From the NCBI GenBank assembly GCA_032355985.1, contig JAUKVZ010000020.1, forward strand, positions 1 to 25,961: 25,961 bases of DNA. Direction: 5' to 3'. Positions within the stretch are counted from its first letter, which is position 1; every line of letters begins with the position of its first letter. A program made the position numbers and the translations under genes. This stretch comes from Sarcodiotheca gaudichaudii. Lineage: Eukaryota; Rhodophyta; Florideophyceae; Gigartinales; Solieriaceae. A model generated the notes under the pieces. It was not told the origin of the DNA, did no database searches, and was given only the letters and a program-made list of their open reading frames with translations. Of this stretch, positions 17,387 to 25,961 are shown piece by piece.

Positions 17387-17635
17387 ATGGCACATAAAAA
17401 AGGTAGTGGAAGTACAAAAAACGGCAGAGATTCGAATTCTAAGCGTTTAGGTGTCAAAAAGTATGGGGGAGAATCAGTTGTTTCGGGCAATATTCTTATC
17501 CGCCAAAGAGGTACACAAGTAAAACCTGGGAAAAATGTCGGCAAAGGTAAAGATGATACACTTTTTGCACTGCAGAACGGTGTTGTCTATTTTGAAAAAA
17601 CTAAAAACAGACAAAAGACTATTAGCGTTTATTAG
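17387..17635 (+). CDS. rpl27: 50S ribosomal protein L27
   Basis: This 82-residue protein starts [20 protein letters not shown], the L27 N-terminus that reaches into the peptidyl-transferase centre. The signature [19 protein letters not shown] follows near 36-55. The protein begins directly with MAHKKG and shows no Firmicute-type cleavable extension. The rpl21-rpl27 pairing is the ancestral bacterial order. rne follows after 90 bases. Confidence 0.97.
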   Translation: MAHKKGSGSTKNGRDSNSKRLGVKKYGGESVVSGNILIRQRGTQVKPGKNVGKGKDDTLFALQNGVVYFEKTKNRQKTISVY

Positions 17636-17725
17636 TATACCCAATTTCATTACTACTAATTTAATACCTTACAATACATTTGTGTATTTAAAAACTATTC
17701 AGTTACAAGCTATTTTGTTATATCA

Positions 17726-19129
17726 ATGATAAAAAAAATCATAATTTCGCCAATCAACAATATAGCTGCGATTGTAAATCAACAGAAGATTCAAGAAATT
17801 ATAGTCAACCATCATACATGTCAAGTTAAAGATATTTACATAGGAACTATTCAAAAAATATTTACGAGTATTAATGCAGCTTTTGTTAAACTAAATTATT
17901 ATGATAAAAGTGGCTTCATTCATTTTAATGACATTAAGCATCGTCGAGCATTGAAGAACCAATATAATATTTATGATGCTATTGCAATACGGCAAAAAGT
18001 GTTAGTTCAAATTGTTAAGGAGCCCACAATCAGCAAAGGTCCAAGATTAACCACGAATATTCATCTTACTGGCAAATATTTAATTTTGATGCCATTTAAT
18101 AATACAATATGTATTACTCATAGAATTTATGATGAAAATGAGAGATCATTCTTACGCGCTTTAGGCATTTTAATTAAGCCAAGGCAAATGGGTATTCTGT
18201 TTAAAGAGTCTTCACTCCGAGTTGATGAAAAAACATTAATAAATGAACTAAAAAATCTGGTGAGACAGTGGAGCTATTTACAAAAAACTGCAATACAAAA
18301 TCAAGCACCTTTCACATTATATCAGGACAACAATATTGTGAAAAAGATTATCCGAGACTATTATGATAAAGATATTAGTTCTATTATTATAGATTCTGAT
18401 TATGCTCTTAGGTACTTGTGTGAACAAGTGAAAAAAAATAATGAACACTCACCTGCTCTAAAAAGTATAATCAAGCTATACAATTCTGATATATGTATTC
18501 TTGAAAAATTTAATATTAATAAAACAATACTTGGTGCTCTATGCTCGAAGATTACATTAGAATGTGGAGTATATCTCTTTATCGAGTCATATGAAGCTTT
18601 AACTATCATAGATGTGAACTCTGGCTCGTTTAACCGATCAGGTAATGCACAAAATACTCTTCTAAAGACTAATTGTTTAGCTGCTAGTGAAATTGCTTAT
18701 CAGCTGAAAATAAGAAATATTAATGGAATTATTATTGTAGACTTTATTGATATGAAAGCATATAAAGACAAAGTTCAATTGCTGGAACATTTTTGTCAAG
18801 TACTAAAGCTTGATAATGCTAAACCCGAGATTATACAGCTTTCTGAATTAGGATTAGTAGAATTAACACGTCGAAGAAGAGGGCAAAGCTTGTTAGAACT
18901 GTTTACTAGAACACAAAATAATAATAAGGTTCCAGAGCACACAAATATTTCAGCTCCTAATGCAAGTTCTATCTTTTTTAAAACAAATTTCTCTAAAACA
19001 CTTAGGCTAAAGAATATAAATAGTACAAAGCCAGATACTAATGACTATTCTATTAATCTCATTCCTCTTGAACATAGTTATATTATGCCACTCAACCTAT
19101 ATTACAGTGCAATGGGTGAGAGCACATAG
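17726..19129 (+). CDS. rne: Ribonuclease E/G-type endoribonuclease
   Basis: RNase E/G cuts single-stranded AU-rich RNA and drives message decay and rRNA/tRNA processing. The 467-residue protein has an N-terminal S1-like RNA-binding region (about 35-110) with TIQKIFTSINAAFVKL and KSGFIHFND. The DNase I-like catalytic part includes D296 in IIDVNSGSF and D339 in IIVDFIDM, which fit the two magnesium-binding aspartates of E. coli RNase E. After LVELTRRRRGQSLLELF (about residue 400) the family normally has a CPxC zinc-link. None is visible here, and a 60-residue low-complexity tail closes the protein. A plastid-encoded rne is known from red algae. It converges on psbA with about 105 bases and two hairpins between. 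Confidence 0.94.
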   Translation: MIKKIIISPINNIAAIVNQQKIQEIIVNHHTCQVKDIYIGTIQKIFTSINAAFVKLNYYDKSGFIHFNDIKHRRALKNQYNIYDAIAIRQKVLVQIVKEPTISKGPRLTTNIHLTGKYLILMPFNNTICITHRIYDENERSFLRALGILIKPRQMGILFKESSLRVDEKTLINELKNLVRQWSYLQKTAIQNQAPFTLYQDNNIVKKIIRDYYDKDISSIIIDSDYALRYLCEQVKKNNEHSPALKSIIKLYNSDICILEKFNINKTILGALCSKITLECGVYLFIESYEALTIIDVNSGSFNRSGNAQNTLLKTNCLAASEIAYQLKIRNINGIIIVDFIDMKAYKDKVQLLEHFCQVLKLDNAKPEIIQLSELGLVELTRRRRGQSLLELFTRTQNNNKVPEHTNISAPNASSIFFKTNFSKTLRLKNINSTKPDTNDYSINLIPLEHSYIMPLNLYYSAMGEST

Positions 19130-19140
19130 TAAATATACTA

Positions 19141-19176
19141 AATAACCTTAAAGCAATAATTTGCTTTAAGGTTATT
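19141..19176. terminator. 16-bp perfect hairpin between rne and psbA
   Basis: AATAACCTTAAAGCAA (19141-19156) and TTGCTTTAAGGTTATT (19161-19176) pair perfectly over 16 bases around TAAT. It starts 11 bases after the rne stop. It is symmetrical, so it can act on both strands as a shared end for convergent transcripts. Confidence 0.8.
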
Positions 19177-19200
19177 GTATAGAAACTAATAGTAAATACA

Positions 19201-19227
19201 GTTAGTAATACCTAAGGTATTACTGAC
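19201..19227 (-). terminator. psbA 3' stem-loop
   Basis: AGTAATACC (19204-19212) pairs with GGTATTACT (19216-19224) around a three-base loop. The stem extends by three more pairs (one G-T) to 19201 and 19227. It lies eight bases past the psbA stop and has the form of a plastid psbA 3' UTR stability structure. Confidence 0.75.
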
Positions 19228-19234
19228 AAACATA

Positions 19235-20575
<1,341 letters not shown>

Positions 20576-20956
20576 ATGTCACATTTAAGTAAAATCAAGA
20601 CCAAAGTTCTAAATGCTCCGACTCTTACAAAAACATTAGACAAACTAGGAATCAATTGGGAATATTTGGATAAGAATCAAACAAATCTTCATCCTGCTAT
20701 TAAACTGTGGAGTCGTAATGGAGAATTAGAGTATAGTGCTGAGATGAGATGGTCCCAACAATCTTACGACTTGAGTGCTGACTCCAATACTTGGCAAGGC
20801 AAACGATTGCTTGATGCAATAGCAGAAAAAATACAACAACAATATGCTTATAATATCATTTTAGAAGAAGGTGCAAAACAAGGTTTTAGCAACATAGAAA
20901 ATGATATATTACAGGACGGATCATTACGATTAGTTCTTGAGAAATGGAACATGTAA
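20576..20956 (+). CDS. ycf35: Ycf35, conserved DUF1257 protein
   Basis: This 126-residue protein starts MSHLSKIKTKVLNAPTLTKT and keeps LDKLGINWEY and YDLSADSNTWQ, all features of the Ycf35/DUF1257 family. This family is found in cyanobacteria and red-lineage plastids. The end EEGAKQGFSNIENDILQDGS resembles a substrate-binding C-terminus that is conserved but of unknown function. It is probably soluble, with no membrane span. It is divergent from psbA, and trnL lies immediately downstream on the other strand. Confidence 0.92.
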   Translation: MSHLSKIKTKVLNAPTLTKTLDKLGINWEYLDKNQTNLHPAIKLWSRNGELEYSAEMRWSQQSYDLSADSNTWQGKRLLDAIAEKIQQQYAYNIILEEGAKQGFSNIENDILQDGSLRLVLEKWNM

Positions 20957-20968
20957 AAAGTTTATAAA

Positions 20969-21051
20969 TGCGGACGGAGAGACTTGAACTCTCACGAGAT
21001 AATCTCACTAGATCCTAAGTCTAGCGTGTCTACCAATTCCACCACGTCCGC
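20969..21051 (-). tRNA. trnL-UAG: tRNA-Leu (UAG)
   Basis: On the minus strand the acceptor arms GCGGACG and CGTCCGC pair, and 20969 gives the A discriminator. The anticodon loop CTTAGGA in a CTAGA/TCTAG stem reads UAG. A long class II variable arm lies between the anticodon and T-arms, with ATTATCTCGT. The T-arm is GAGAGTTCAAGTCTCTC. The 83-base length fits leucine tRNA. Confidence 0.95.
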
Positions 21052-21181
21052 ATTATTTGACTATATATTACCACTTGATTAACTCAAAAAGCAAGACGCA
21101 CTAATATTCAAATTCAGTGGACCTAGATCTTATCTATTGATTTTTGTAAGTTAATAGGCTATGATATTAACATCATATTTA

Positions 21182-21253
21182 TCCTCAGTAGCTCAGTGGT
21201 AGAGCAATCGGCTGTTAACCGATCGGTCGTAGGTTCAAGTCCTTCCTGGGGAG
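21182..21253 (+). tRNA. trnN-GUU: tRNA-Asn (GUU)
   Basis: TCCTCAG (21182-21188) pairs with CTGGGGA (21246-21252) over seven pairs, with one G-U, and 21253 is the G discriminator. The D-arm is GCTCAGTGGTAGAGC. The anticodon loop CTGTTAA in a TCGG/CCGA stem reads GUU. The T-arm GTAGGTTCAAGTCCTTC is weakly paired but normal in plan. It lies 42 bases before ccdA on the same strand. Confidence 0.95.
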
Positions 21254-21295
21254 TATTCTTACCATTATAAACATTAACACAAATAGTTGATACAA

Positions 21296-22027
21296 ATGGA
21301 TCCTACTACGGTTGAATTATATATTTTTTTTGTGCAACAAAGTTTAAATCAGTTGGTTTCTCAGCAAATTAATAGTGTTACAATCATTAGTTCAGTCATT
21401 ATCTTCACTGGTGGAGTTTTGACTAGTTTTAATCCTTGTATGTTATCTACTCTACCTCTTACTCTTGCTTATCTGTCTCAACACAAAGCGAGTAGCCTAT
21501 ATTATCTTAATTTCATCACTGGTCTTATGTTAAGCCTATTAATAACAAGCAGTTTTTTTCTTATAGTACAGCACAGCTCTTTGATTATTCTGAATACTTT
21601 ACCTATTTTAAGGCCTCTTATGTTAATAACGACTGGGCTGAGCTTACTAAAGCTGATAAATATTCCTAATCTTGGCTGTGGCTCGTTATCATCCCATCAC
21701 AAAAGCAAGTATCCTCTTCAAGAAGTCTTTTGGGCAGGTCTGTTGCTGGGCTTTACCTTGTCTCCATGTAGTGCCCCTATATTTATTACGTTACTAACAT
21801 GGATTACTTATACTCGTAAACTTGCAATAGGTGCATTTTTTGTAAGTATCTATATGTTCGGTTACATCTTTCCCATACTTTTAAGTATGGTATCAGTCTA
21901 TTTCTTAAAAAAAATTCAATTCTGTAGTATTCAAATGTATAGTATAGTTCCTTTTAGTGGCTTTGTAATAACTACAACAGGAATGTTTTCCATTTTCCAT
22001 ATTTTTTTCAATCAATTAATACTCTAG
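21296..22027 (+). CDS. ccdA: Thiol-disulfide transporter CcdA of cytochrome c maturation
   Basis: CcdA carries reducing power across the thylakoid membrane so that cysteines of apocytochromes can accept haem. The 243-residue protein has six predicted hydrophobic segments. The two redox cysteines are seen in the conserved contexts SFNPCMLSTLPL (about residues 43-54) and LSPCSAPIFITLLTW (about 160-174). I start at ATG 21296 (MDPTTVELY); the in-frame TTG at 21287 is less likely. ccs1 follows after 16 bases. The pair forms the system II machinery that serves cytochrome f and lumenal c-type cytochromes such as PetJ and PsbV. Confidence 0.92.
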   Translation: MDPTTVELYIFFVQQSLNQLVSQQINSVTIISSVIIFTGGVLTSFNPCMLSTLPLTLAYLSQHKASSLYYLNFITGLMLSLLITSSFFLIVQHSSLIILNTLPILRPLMLITTGLSLLKLINIPNLGCGSLSSHHKSKYPLQEVFWAGLLLGFTLSPCSAPIFITLLTWITYTRKLAIGAFFVSIYMFGYIFPILLSMVSVYFLKKIQFCSIQMYSIVPFSGFVITTTGMFSIFHIFFNQLIL

Positions 22028-22043
22028 AATTATAATAATAAGC

Positions 22044-23339
22044 ATGCAAATAATATACAAAGTCTGGCGTTGGAGAACTATTAAACAATTAGGCAATTTA
22101 ACTTTTGCTATCATTTTATTGCTACTAATTGCTTCTGTAAGTGTACTAGGAACTATCATTGAACAAGATCATAGTATAGATTACTATCAAACTAATTATC
22201 CAATTCATTCTGGTACCATATTAGATGTAAATTGGGTAGTCATTAAAAGATTGCACATAGACCAGTTATATACTAGCTGGTCATATTTAGCGTTACTAGT
22301 CTTATTTGGAGCAAGCTTAATTGTATGTACTTTTTCAACACAACTACCTAGTCTCAGAAATGCTCGTAGATGGAAGCTTAAAAAAAGTTTATCGTTATCT
22401 AAACCTTTATATAAGCAGAATACTGTAAAAGCATTAAGTACCACTTCTAATATTTATTGCTTAAGCAAATTAAGTTATCATGTATTTTATCAAAATAATT
22501 TTATCTATTCTTATAAAGGATTAATTGGCAAAGTTGCGCCTGTATTTGTTCATGTGAGTATCATACTTCTTCTATTCGGTTCTATGACTAGTCTGTTTTT
22601 TTCTTTTTTAATTCAAGAAATGGTTCCAGTCAAGGAAACATTTAATTTTCAAAATGTTGTGCATGCTGGATACTTAAGCAGTATTCCTTCACAAATTATT
22701 GGAAGAGTTAATAGTTTTCATATTGAATATTACCAAGATAAATCAGTAAAGCAATTTTATTCATCTTTATCCCTAGTTGATTATAGAGATAATAGCAATG
22801 TGAAGCAGCGTATTTCTGTTAACAATCCCTTATATTTTAAAGGATTAACAATATACCAAACTGATTGGCAGATTAATGGACTTAAGGTATTAATTAATAA
22901 TAAAGAGAGTCTGCAAATCCCAATGATAAAAATTAAAAAGGGAAACAATACTTATTGGTTTAGTAACATAAGCTATAATAACCAGGTCCGTTATTCTTTT
23001 GTTTTACAAGCTTTGGACGGAAGTATCTTTTGCTATAACGGGCAAGGTCAATTAATACGTAAATTAGACGTTAAACAAACTAATATAATTGATTATCTAC
23101 CAATTCAAGTCCTTGAGATAATCACGAGTACTGGTCTTCAAATAAAAAAAGATCCAGGAATACCGATCCTTTACTCCAGTTTTGCAATGCTTATAATTAG
23201 CACTTTTATTAGCTATATATCTTATTCCCAAATATGGATTTCTGTGGAGGCCGATCAATTACTAATGACAGGTATTACTAACAGAGGTCAGATAAAGCTT
23301 GAAGAAGATATTTTTAAACTACAAAAGTTCCTAAAATAA
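22044..23339 (+). CDS. ccs1: Cytochrome c biogenesis protein Ccs1 (Ycf44)
   Basis: Ccs1 is the CcsB-type component of the system II haem-handling complex with CcsA. The 431-residue protein has four membrane spans: NLTFAIILLLLIASVSVLGT near 17-37, YLALLVLFGASLIVC near 80-96, APVFVHVSIILLLFGSM near 170-187, and LYSSFAMLIISTFISYISY near 375-395. A large lumenal domain lies between the third and fourth. H174 or so, in FVHVS, matches the essential histidine context. The block NPLYFKGLTIYQTDWQ near 260-280 is conserved. ccdA lies 16 bases upstream, so the two probably form an operon. It converges on trpG with 18 bases between stops. ccsA is not in the window. Confidence 0.93.
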   Translation: MQIIYKVWRWRTIKQLGNLTFAIILLLLIASVSVLGTIIEQDHSIDYYQTNYPIHSGTILDVNWVVIKRLHIDQLYTSWSYLALLVLFGASLIVCTFSTQLPSLRNARRWKLKKSLSLSKPLYKQNTVKALSTTSNIYCLSKLSYHVFYQNNFIYSYKGLIGKVAPVFVHVSIILLLFGSMTSLFFSFLIQEMVPVKETFNFQNVVHAGYLSSIPSQIIGRVNSFHIEYYQDKSVKQFYSSLSLVDYRDNSNVKQRISVNNPLYFKGLTIYQTDWQINGLKVLINNKESLQIPMIKIKKGNNTYWFSNISYNNQVRYSFVLQALDGSIFCYNGQGQLIRKLDVKQTNIIDYLPIQVLEIITSTGLQIKKDPGIPILYSSFAMLIISTFISYISYSQIWISVEADQLLMTGITNRGQIKLEEDIFKLQKFLK

Positions 23340-23357
23340 ATTTCTCCTATCTGATTT

Positions 23358-23933
23358 CTAATAACAAGACATCTTTAAAAAATTTAAAATTATTTGTTTC
23401 CCTTCAATCGTCCACAGACTTTCTGGATGAAATTGTATTCCTTGCAACATAGGAAAATTCTTATCACAGCACCCCATTATTATTCCGCTGTTACTCCAAG
23501 CTGTTATAGACAAAGTAGAAGGTATTTCTAAATGATTGATAACTAGACTATGATATCTTGCTGCTACGAACGGATTTGTAACGTTTTGAAAGAGTCCTTG
23601 ACCATTGTGGTAAACTAACGATGTCTTGCCATGTATAGGAACTGTTGAATGTACGATACTTGAACCATGTACTTGACCAATACTTTGATGTCCTAAACAT
23701 ACACCAAGTATTGGGAAGGTACCTGCAAAATACTTAATGATTTCCAAGGATATCCCTGAATCGTCTGGCCACCCTGGACCAGGCGAAATAATTATAGCTG
23801 TTGGCTTTAATGCATTTATTTCAGAGATTGTTATGGCGTTATTGCGTACAACTTTTATTGGAATATTATATTCCCCTATACACTGAACTAAATTAAAAGT
23901 GAAACTATCATAATTGTCAACTATTAAAATCAC
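23358..23933 (-). CDS. trpG: Anthranilate synthase component II, glutamine amidotransferase (TrpG)
   Basis: TrpG supplies ammonia from glutamine to TrpE to make anthranilate for tryptophan. The 191-residue protein (from GTG 23933) starts MILIVDNYDSFTFNLVQ and has SPGPGWPDDSG, the nucleophile cysteine in LGVCLGHQSIG (about 74-84), and the closing FHPESLWT. I choose GTG at 23933 because it gives the family start VILIVDNYDSF; a TTG at 23939 would add two residues. There is no ATG in the right place. It lies downstream of thiG on the same strand with about 42 bases between, so they may be co-transcribed. trpE is not in the window. Plastid trpG is a red algal trait. Confidence 0.93.
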   Translation of the reverse strand: MILIVDNYDSFTFNLVQCIGEYNIPIKVVRNNAITISEINALKPTAIIISPGPGWPDDSGISLEIIKYFAGTFPILGVCLGHQSIGQVHGSSIVHSTVPIHGKTSLVYHNGQGLFQNVTNPFVAARYHSLVINHLEIPSTLSITAWSNSGIIMGCCDKNFPMLQGIQFHPESLWTIEGKQIILNFLKMSCY

Positions 23934-23975
23934 GAGCAATACTGAGCCTTTGTTAAGAGAATAAATATGAATATA

Positions 23976-24815
23976 TTATATGGATATGCCAATAAGCGGA
24001 GAACTGGCCTGTGCGTATTTGGATATTTCCATACGGCCAGATAAATAAGAATACCTACCTGCTTCTACTGCTAGCTTCATTGAAGCAGCCATCAATATTG
24101 GTGATTTTGCTTGAGCAATGGCAGAGTTTACAAGTATAGCTGTTGCGCCCAGCTCCATTGCTTTAGCAGCATCGCTTGCAGTACCAATTCCAGCATCAAT
24201 AATAACAGGTATCTTTGCGTTCTCAAGAATAATTTTTAGGTTTTCTATATTCTGTAAACCGCAACCAGAGCCAATAGGCGATCCTAATGGCATAACTGTA
24301 GCACAGCCTATTTCTTCTAATTGCTTTGCAAGTATTGGATCTGAATTAATGTATGGCAAAACCGTAAATTTTTTGTTAATTAAATACTCTGCTGCTCTTA
24401 GAGTTCCAATAGGATCTGGTAACAGGTATTGAGGATCAGGGATAACCTCTAATTTTACCAACGTATTTTCTGTTTGGCCAATCTTTTTACAGATTTCCCT
24501 ACCCATTGCTGCTATTCTAATAGCTTCTTCTACTGTTGTACATCCTGCTGTGTTGGGAAGTAGAGATAAAGACTCCCAATTTAATATATTTAATAAATTA
24601 TCCTGATGATTCTTCTTCACTCCTTGTAGTCTTCGGACTGCCACTGTTACCAGTGAAGTTTTGCTTGCTTCTATACTCTTTTTAGCTTCTAATAAATTGT
24701 TATATTTCCCAGTACCTAACATTAACCTTGAGCTAAAAGACATGTTGGCAAGATTAAAAGTATTTGTTACATTGGTAGACGTATCACGTTGGATATTGGA
24801 AGTTTGTGAAAACAT
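23976..24815 (-). CDS. thiG: Thiazole synthase (ThiG)
   Basis: ThiG makes the thiazole phosphate of thiamine from deoxyxylulose phosphate, dehydroglycine and ThiS-thiocarboxylate. The 279-residue protein has [14 protein letters not shown] (about 48-61) and [10 protein letters not shown] near the first active-site strand. The Schiff-base lysine lies in [16 protein letters not shown]. The phosphate-binding blocks [11 protein letters not shown] and [19 protein letters not shown] are intact. I choose ATG 24815 (MFSQTSN); the frame runs back to 24878 with a hydrophobic leader that is not conserved, and ATG 24743 would cut into the domain. It appears to lead a thiG-trpG unit. Confidence 0.94.
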   Translation of the reverse strand: MFSQTSNIQRDTSTNVTNTFNLANMSFSSRLMLGTGKYNNLLEAKKSIEASKTSLVTVAVRRLQGVKKNHQDNLLNILNWESLSLLPNTAGCTTVEEAIRIAAMGREICKKIGQTENTLVKLEVIPDPQYLLPDPIGTLRAAEYLINKKFTVLPYINSDPILAKQLEEIGCATVMPLGSPIGSGCGLQNIENLKIILENAKIPVIIDAGIGTASDAAKAMELGATAILVNSAIAQAKSPILMAASMKLAVEAGRYSYLSGRMEISKYAQASSPLIGISI

Positions 24816-24822
24816 TAGATAG

Positions 24823-24906
24823 ATTGTCAGAAATAATATTTGGAAATAATTATAATAGTATTGTAGAATTAATAGCAATTATCTGACAATACCTATAATA
24901 CTATTA
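24823..24906. promoter_or_regulatory. Nested inverted repeats in the thiG/ycf60 spacer
   Basis: ATTGTCAGA (24823-24831) matches TCTGACAAT (24882-24890) inversely over nine bases. TAATAGTATT (24853-24862) matches AATACTATTA (24897-24906) over ten. The two pairs interleave, so both stems cannot form fully in the same molecule. They could be alternative structures or operator dyads. Confidence 0.35.
24860..24889 (-). promoter_or_regulatory. Predicted thiG promoter
   Basis: On the minus strand TTGTCA (24889-24884) is followed by 18 bases and TACAAT (24865-24860). Each matches consensus at five of six positions. The leader to the chosen ATG at 24815 would be about 40 bases. GATAATTGC follows the -35 as in the predicted rbcR promoter. 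Confidence 0.5.
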
Positions 24907-24926
24907 ATATAACTAATTAGAAATAA

Positions 24927-25547
24927 ATGCTTACAAGTTTCCCTCTACTAATAACTGCTATGATTATCACGCTCATAATAGGTTTATTTATTGTATTTGT
25001 ATACAGAGTTTATATCCTCAAATATCAATCTGAAAAAGCTTCTACTTCCCAAGCCACCGATATTACAATTATAGATAGATTTAGTTCTACATTACCTTAC
25101 TGGTTACCTTTGTTAGAAGGTCTACAAAATTTTGGGCAACTAATTTTACCTCATTATCCATTAAGAATAATGAGATTATACAAGAAAACATTACTCCCTT
25201 TTGTTGCTTTTTATATTAAGCATCCTGCACTAGCATTTATTACTTTTTTTGCTTTGTATTATTTGTTTGTTAGATCTAAAAGCCCTCTACCTTATAGACC
25301 TTTTATAAGATTTAATGTTCTTCAATCTATTTTATTATTTCTAATTAACTCTTTGCTGGGTGCGATATTTAGGGCTCTTCCAATAGAATTTAGGACAAGC
25401 TTCTTTGGATTAATGGTATGCAATACACTATTCTGGTTCGCCGTATCAACTATAATTTATCCTGTGATTAAATCAATTGAAGGGAAATATGCTAAGATAC
25501 CTATAATCTCACAAGCAGTAAGAATACAAATAAATAATCAAAATTAA
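24927..25547 (+). CDS. ycf60: Ycf60, Tic20-like membrane protein
   Basis: This 206-residue protein has an N-terminal span (about 5-25), then a Tic20 domain from about 90. Its hydrophobic segments are HPALAFITFFALYYLFVR near 99-116, NVLQSILLFLINSLLGAIFR near 129-149 and FFGLMVCNTLFWFAVSTII near 158-178. P-F-I-R-F-N-V-L-Q-S-I-L is the core Tic20/Ycf60 signature. Tic20 forms part of the inner-envelope protein import channel in plants; red plastids encode this relative. It is divergent from thiG and sits 15 bases before rps6, so both are probably on one message. Confidence 0.9.
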   Translation: MLTSFPLLITAMIITLIIGLFIVFVYRVYILKYQSEKASTSQATDITIIDRFSSTLPYWLPLLEGLQNFGQLILPHYPLRIMRLYKKTLLPFVAFYIKHPALAFITFFALYYLFVRSKSPLPYRPFIRFNVLQSILLFLINSLLGAIFRALPIEFRTSFFGLMVCNTLFWFAVSTIIYPVIKSIEGKYAKIPIISQAVRIQINNQN

Positions 25548-25549
25548 AT

Positions 25550-25555
25550 AAGGTG
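25550..25555 (+). promoter_or_regulatory. Shine-Dalgarno sequence of rps6
   Basis: AAGGTG lies seven bases before the ATG at 25563 in the short ycf60-rps6 gap. It supports translation of rps6 from a shared message. Confidence 0.55.
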
Positions 25556-25562
25556 ACTATCT

Positions 25563-25889
25563 ATGCTATTAAATAACTATGAAACTATCTATATTTTAAA
25601 ACCGGATGTAACGGAAGATAAGAATTTAGCTTTAGTGCATGAATATAAGACACTAATTAAGCAATATGGTGGACAGAATGTTTTTGTACAACATCGTGGA
25701 CGAAGACATTTAAGTTATAATATTACACATTATTATGATGGAATATACGTGCAAATGAATTTTGAAGGAAATGGTCATTTGGTTCGCTTACTTGAAAAAT
25801 CAATGCGTTTTAATGATAAAATAGTAAGATATTTGACAATCAAGACTATTCAACAGCCATCTCTACCTCAGTTGCCAATTAAGTTATAG
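25563..25889 (+). CDS. rps6: 30S ribosomal protein S6
   Basis: This 108-residue protein has the S6 opening NNYETIYILKPDVTEDKN and the blocks YGGQNVFVQHRGRRHLSYNI and YVQMNFEGNGHLVRLLEKSM. It ends with FNDKIVRYLTIK, all standard. S6 sits on the platform of the small subunit with S18. The AAGGTG upstream fixes the start. The last 72 bases of the window after this gene show a short palindrome around AGTCTG-C-CAGACT (25904-25916) and no further gene. Confidence 0.96.
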   Translation: MLLNNYETIYILKPDVTEDKNLALVHEYKTLIKQYGGQNVFVQHRGRRHLSYNITHYYDGIYVQMNFEGNGHLVRLLEKSMRFNDKIVRYLTIKTIQQPSLPQLPIKL

Positions 25890-25961
25890 TTCTTCTTCTC
25901 AAGCAGTCTGCCAGACTTTATCTATATCGGGAGATAATAAACAAAGGTAGACTTTTATTAT

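Noticed and set aside
17140-17544. 134-codon minus-strand open frame across rpl21 and rpl27
   Set aside because: It is a shadow of two clearly conserved ribosomal genes, with no start signal.
24749-24926. TPP riboswitch before thiG
   Set aside because: No CUGAGA-type THI-box signature is seen in the leader on the minus strand.

Overview
The window is a compact, AT-rich (roughly two-thirds A+T), gene-dense stretch of a red algal plastid genome. Markers are the phycobiliprotein gene apcD, petJ and psbV (cytochromes c6 and c550), plastid-encoded carA, trpG, thiG, fabH, accD, rne, ffs, ccdA/ccs1 and rbcR, and the ycf set 35, 37, 46, 52, 53, 54, 55, 56 and 60, together with bacterial-type ribosomal genes. 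This combination is known from rhodophyte plastids and is far richer than any green plastid. Retention of chlL and chlN (light-independent protochlorophyllide reductase) points to a bangiophyte, a unicellular red alga or an early-diverging lineage rather than to most florideophytes. The species cannot be named from the sequence. I see no introns, transposons, CRISPR arrays, prophage or inverted-repeat rRNA.

Layout. 1-2400: chlL-chlN (+). 2400-4140: ycf46 and rpl34 (-). 4250-5390: ycf37 (+), then trnP and ycf52 (-). 5580-6310: psaF-psaJ (+). 6460-8720: apcD, SRP RNA ffs with its own promoter, fabH and psbX (+). 8870-12150: accD, psbV, petJ, carA (+). 12200-14050: ycf53 (GUN4) and ycf55 (-). 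14209-14529: ycf54 (+). 14556-15503: rbcR (-). 15722-19129: psbY, rpl32, ycf56, rpl21, rpl27, rne (+). 19235-20317: psbA (-). 20576-23339: ycf35 (+), trnL-UAG (-), trnN-GUU, ccdA, ccs1 (+). 23358-24815: trpG and thiG (-). 24927-25889: ycf60 (tic20), rps6 (+).

Themes. Chlorophyll synthesis is represented by chlL, chlN, ycf53/GUN4 and ycf54. Photosystems and electron transfer are represented by psaF, psaJ, ycf37, psbA, psbV, psbX, psbY, petJ and apcD. ccdA and ccs1 make the system II haem-attachment machinery that matures products such as PsbV and PetJ. Fatty acid synthesis has fabH and accD. Gene expression and export have five ribosomal proteins, RNase E, ffs, three tRNAs and the LysR regulator rbcR. 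Convergent gene pairs meet within 20-110 bp, in several cases at a strong hairpin. Divergent pairs (rbcR/psbY, thiG/ycf60, ycf52/psaF) have spacers rich in palindromes.

I see no evidence of a wholly new system. The most interesting leads are a 12-bp element shared by the rbcR and thiG promoter regions, an RNase Z-like Ycf56 that lacks the canonical metal-binding motif, an RNase E that appears to lack the zinc-link cysteines, a lone tRNA D-arm-like remnant between ycf53 and ycf55, and a pair of long hairpins between rne and psbA.
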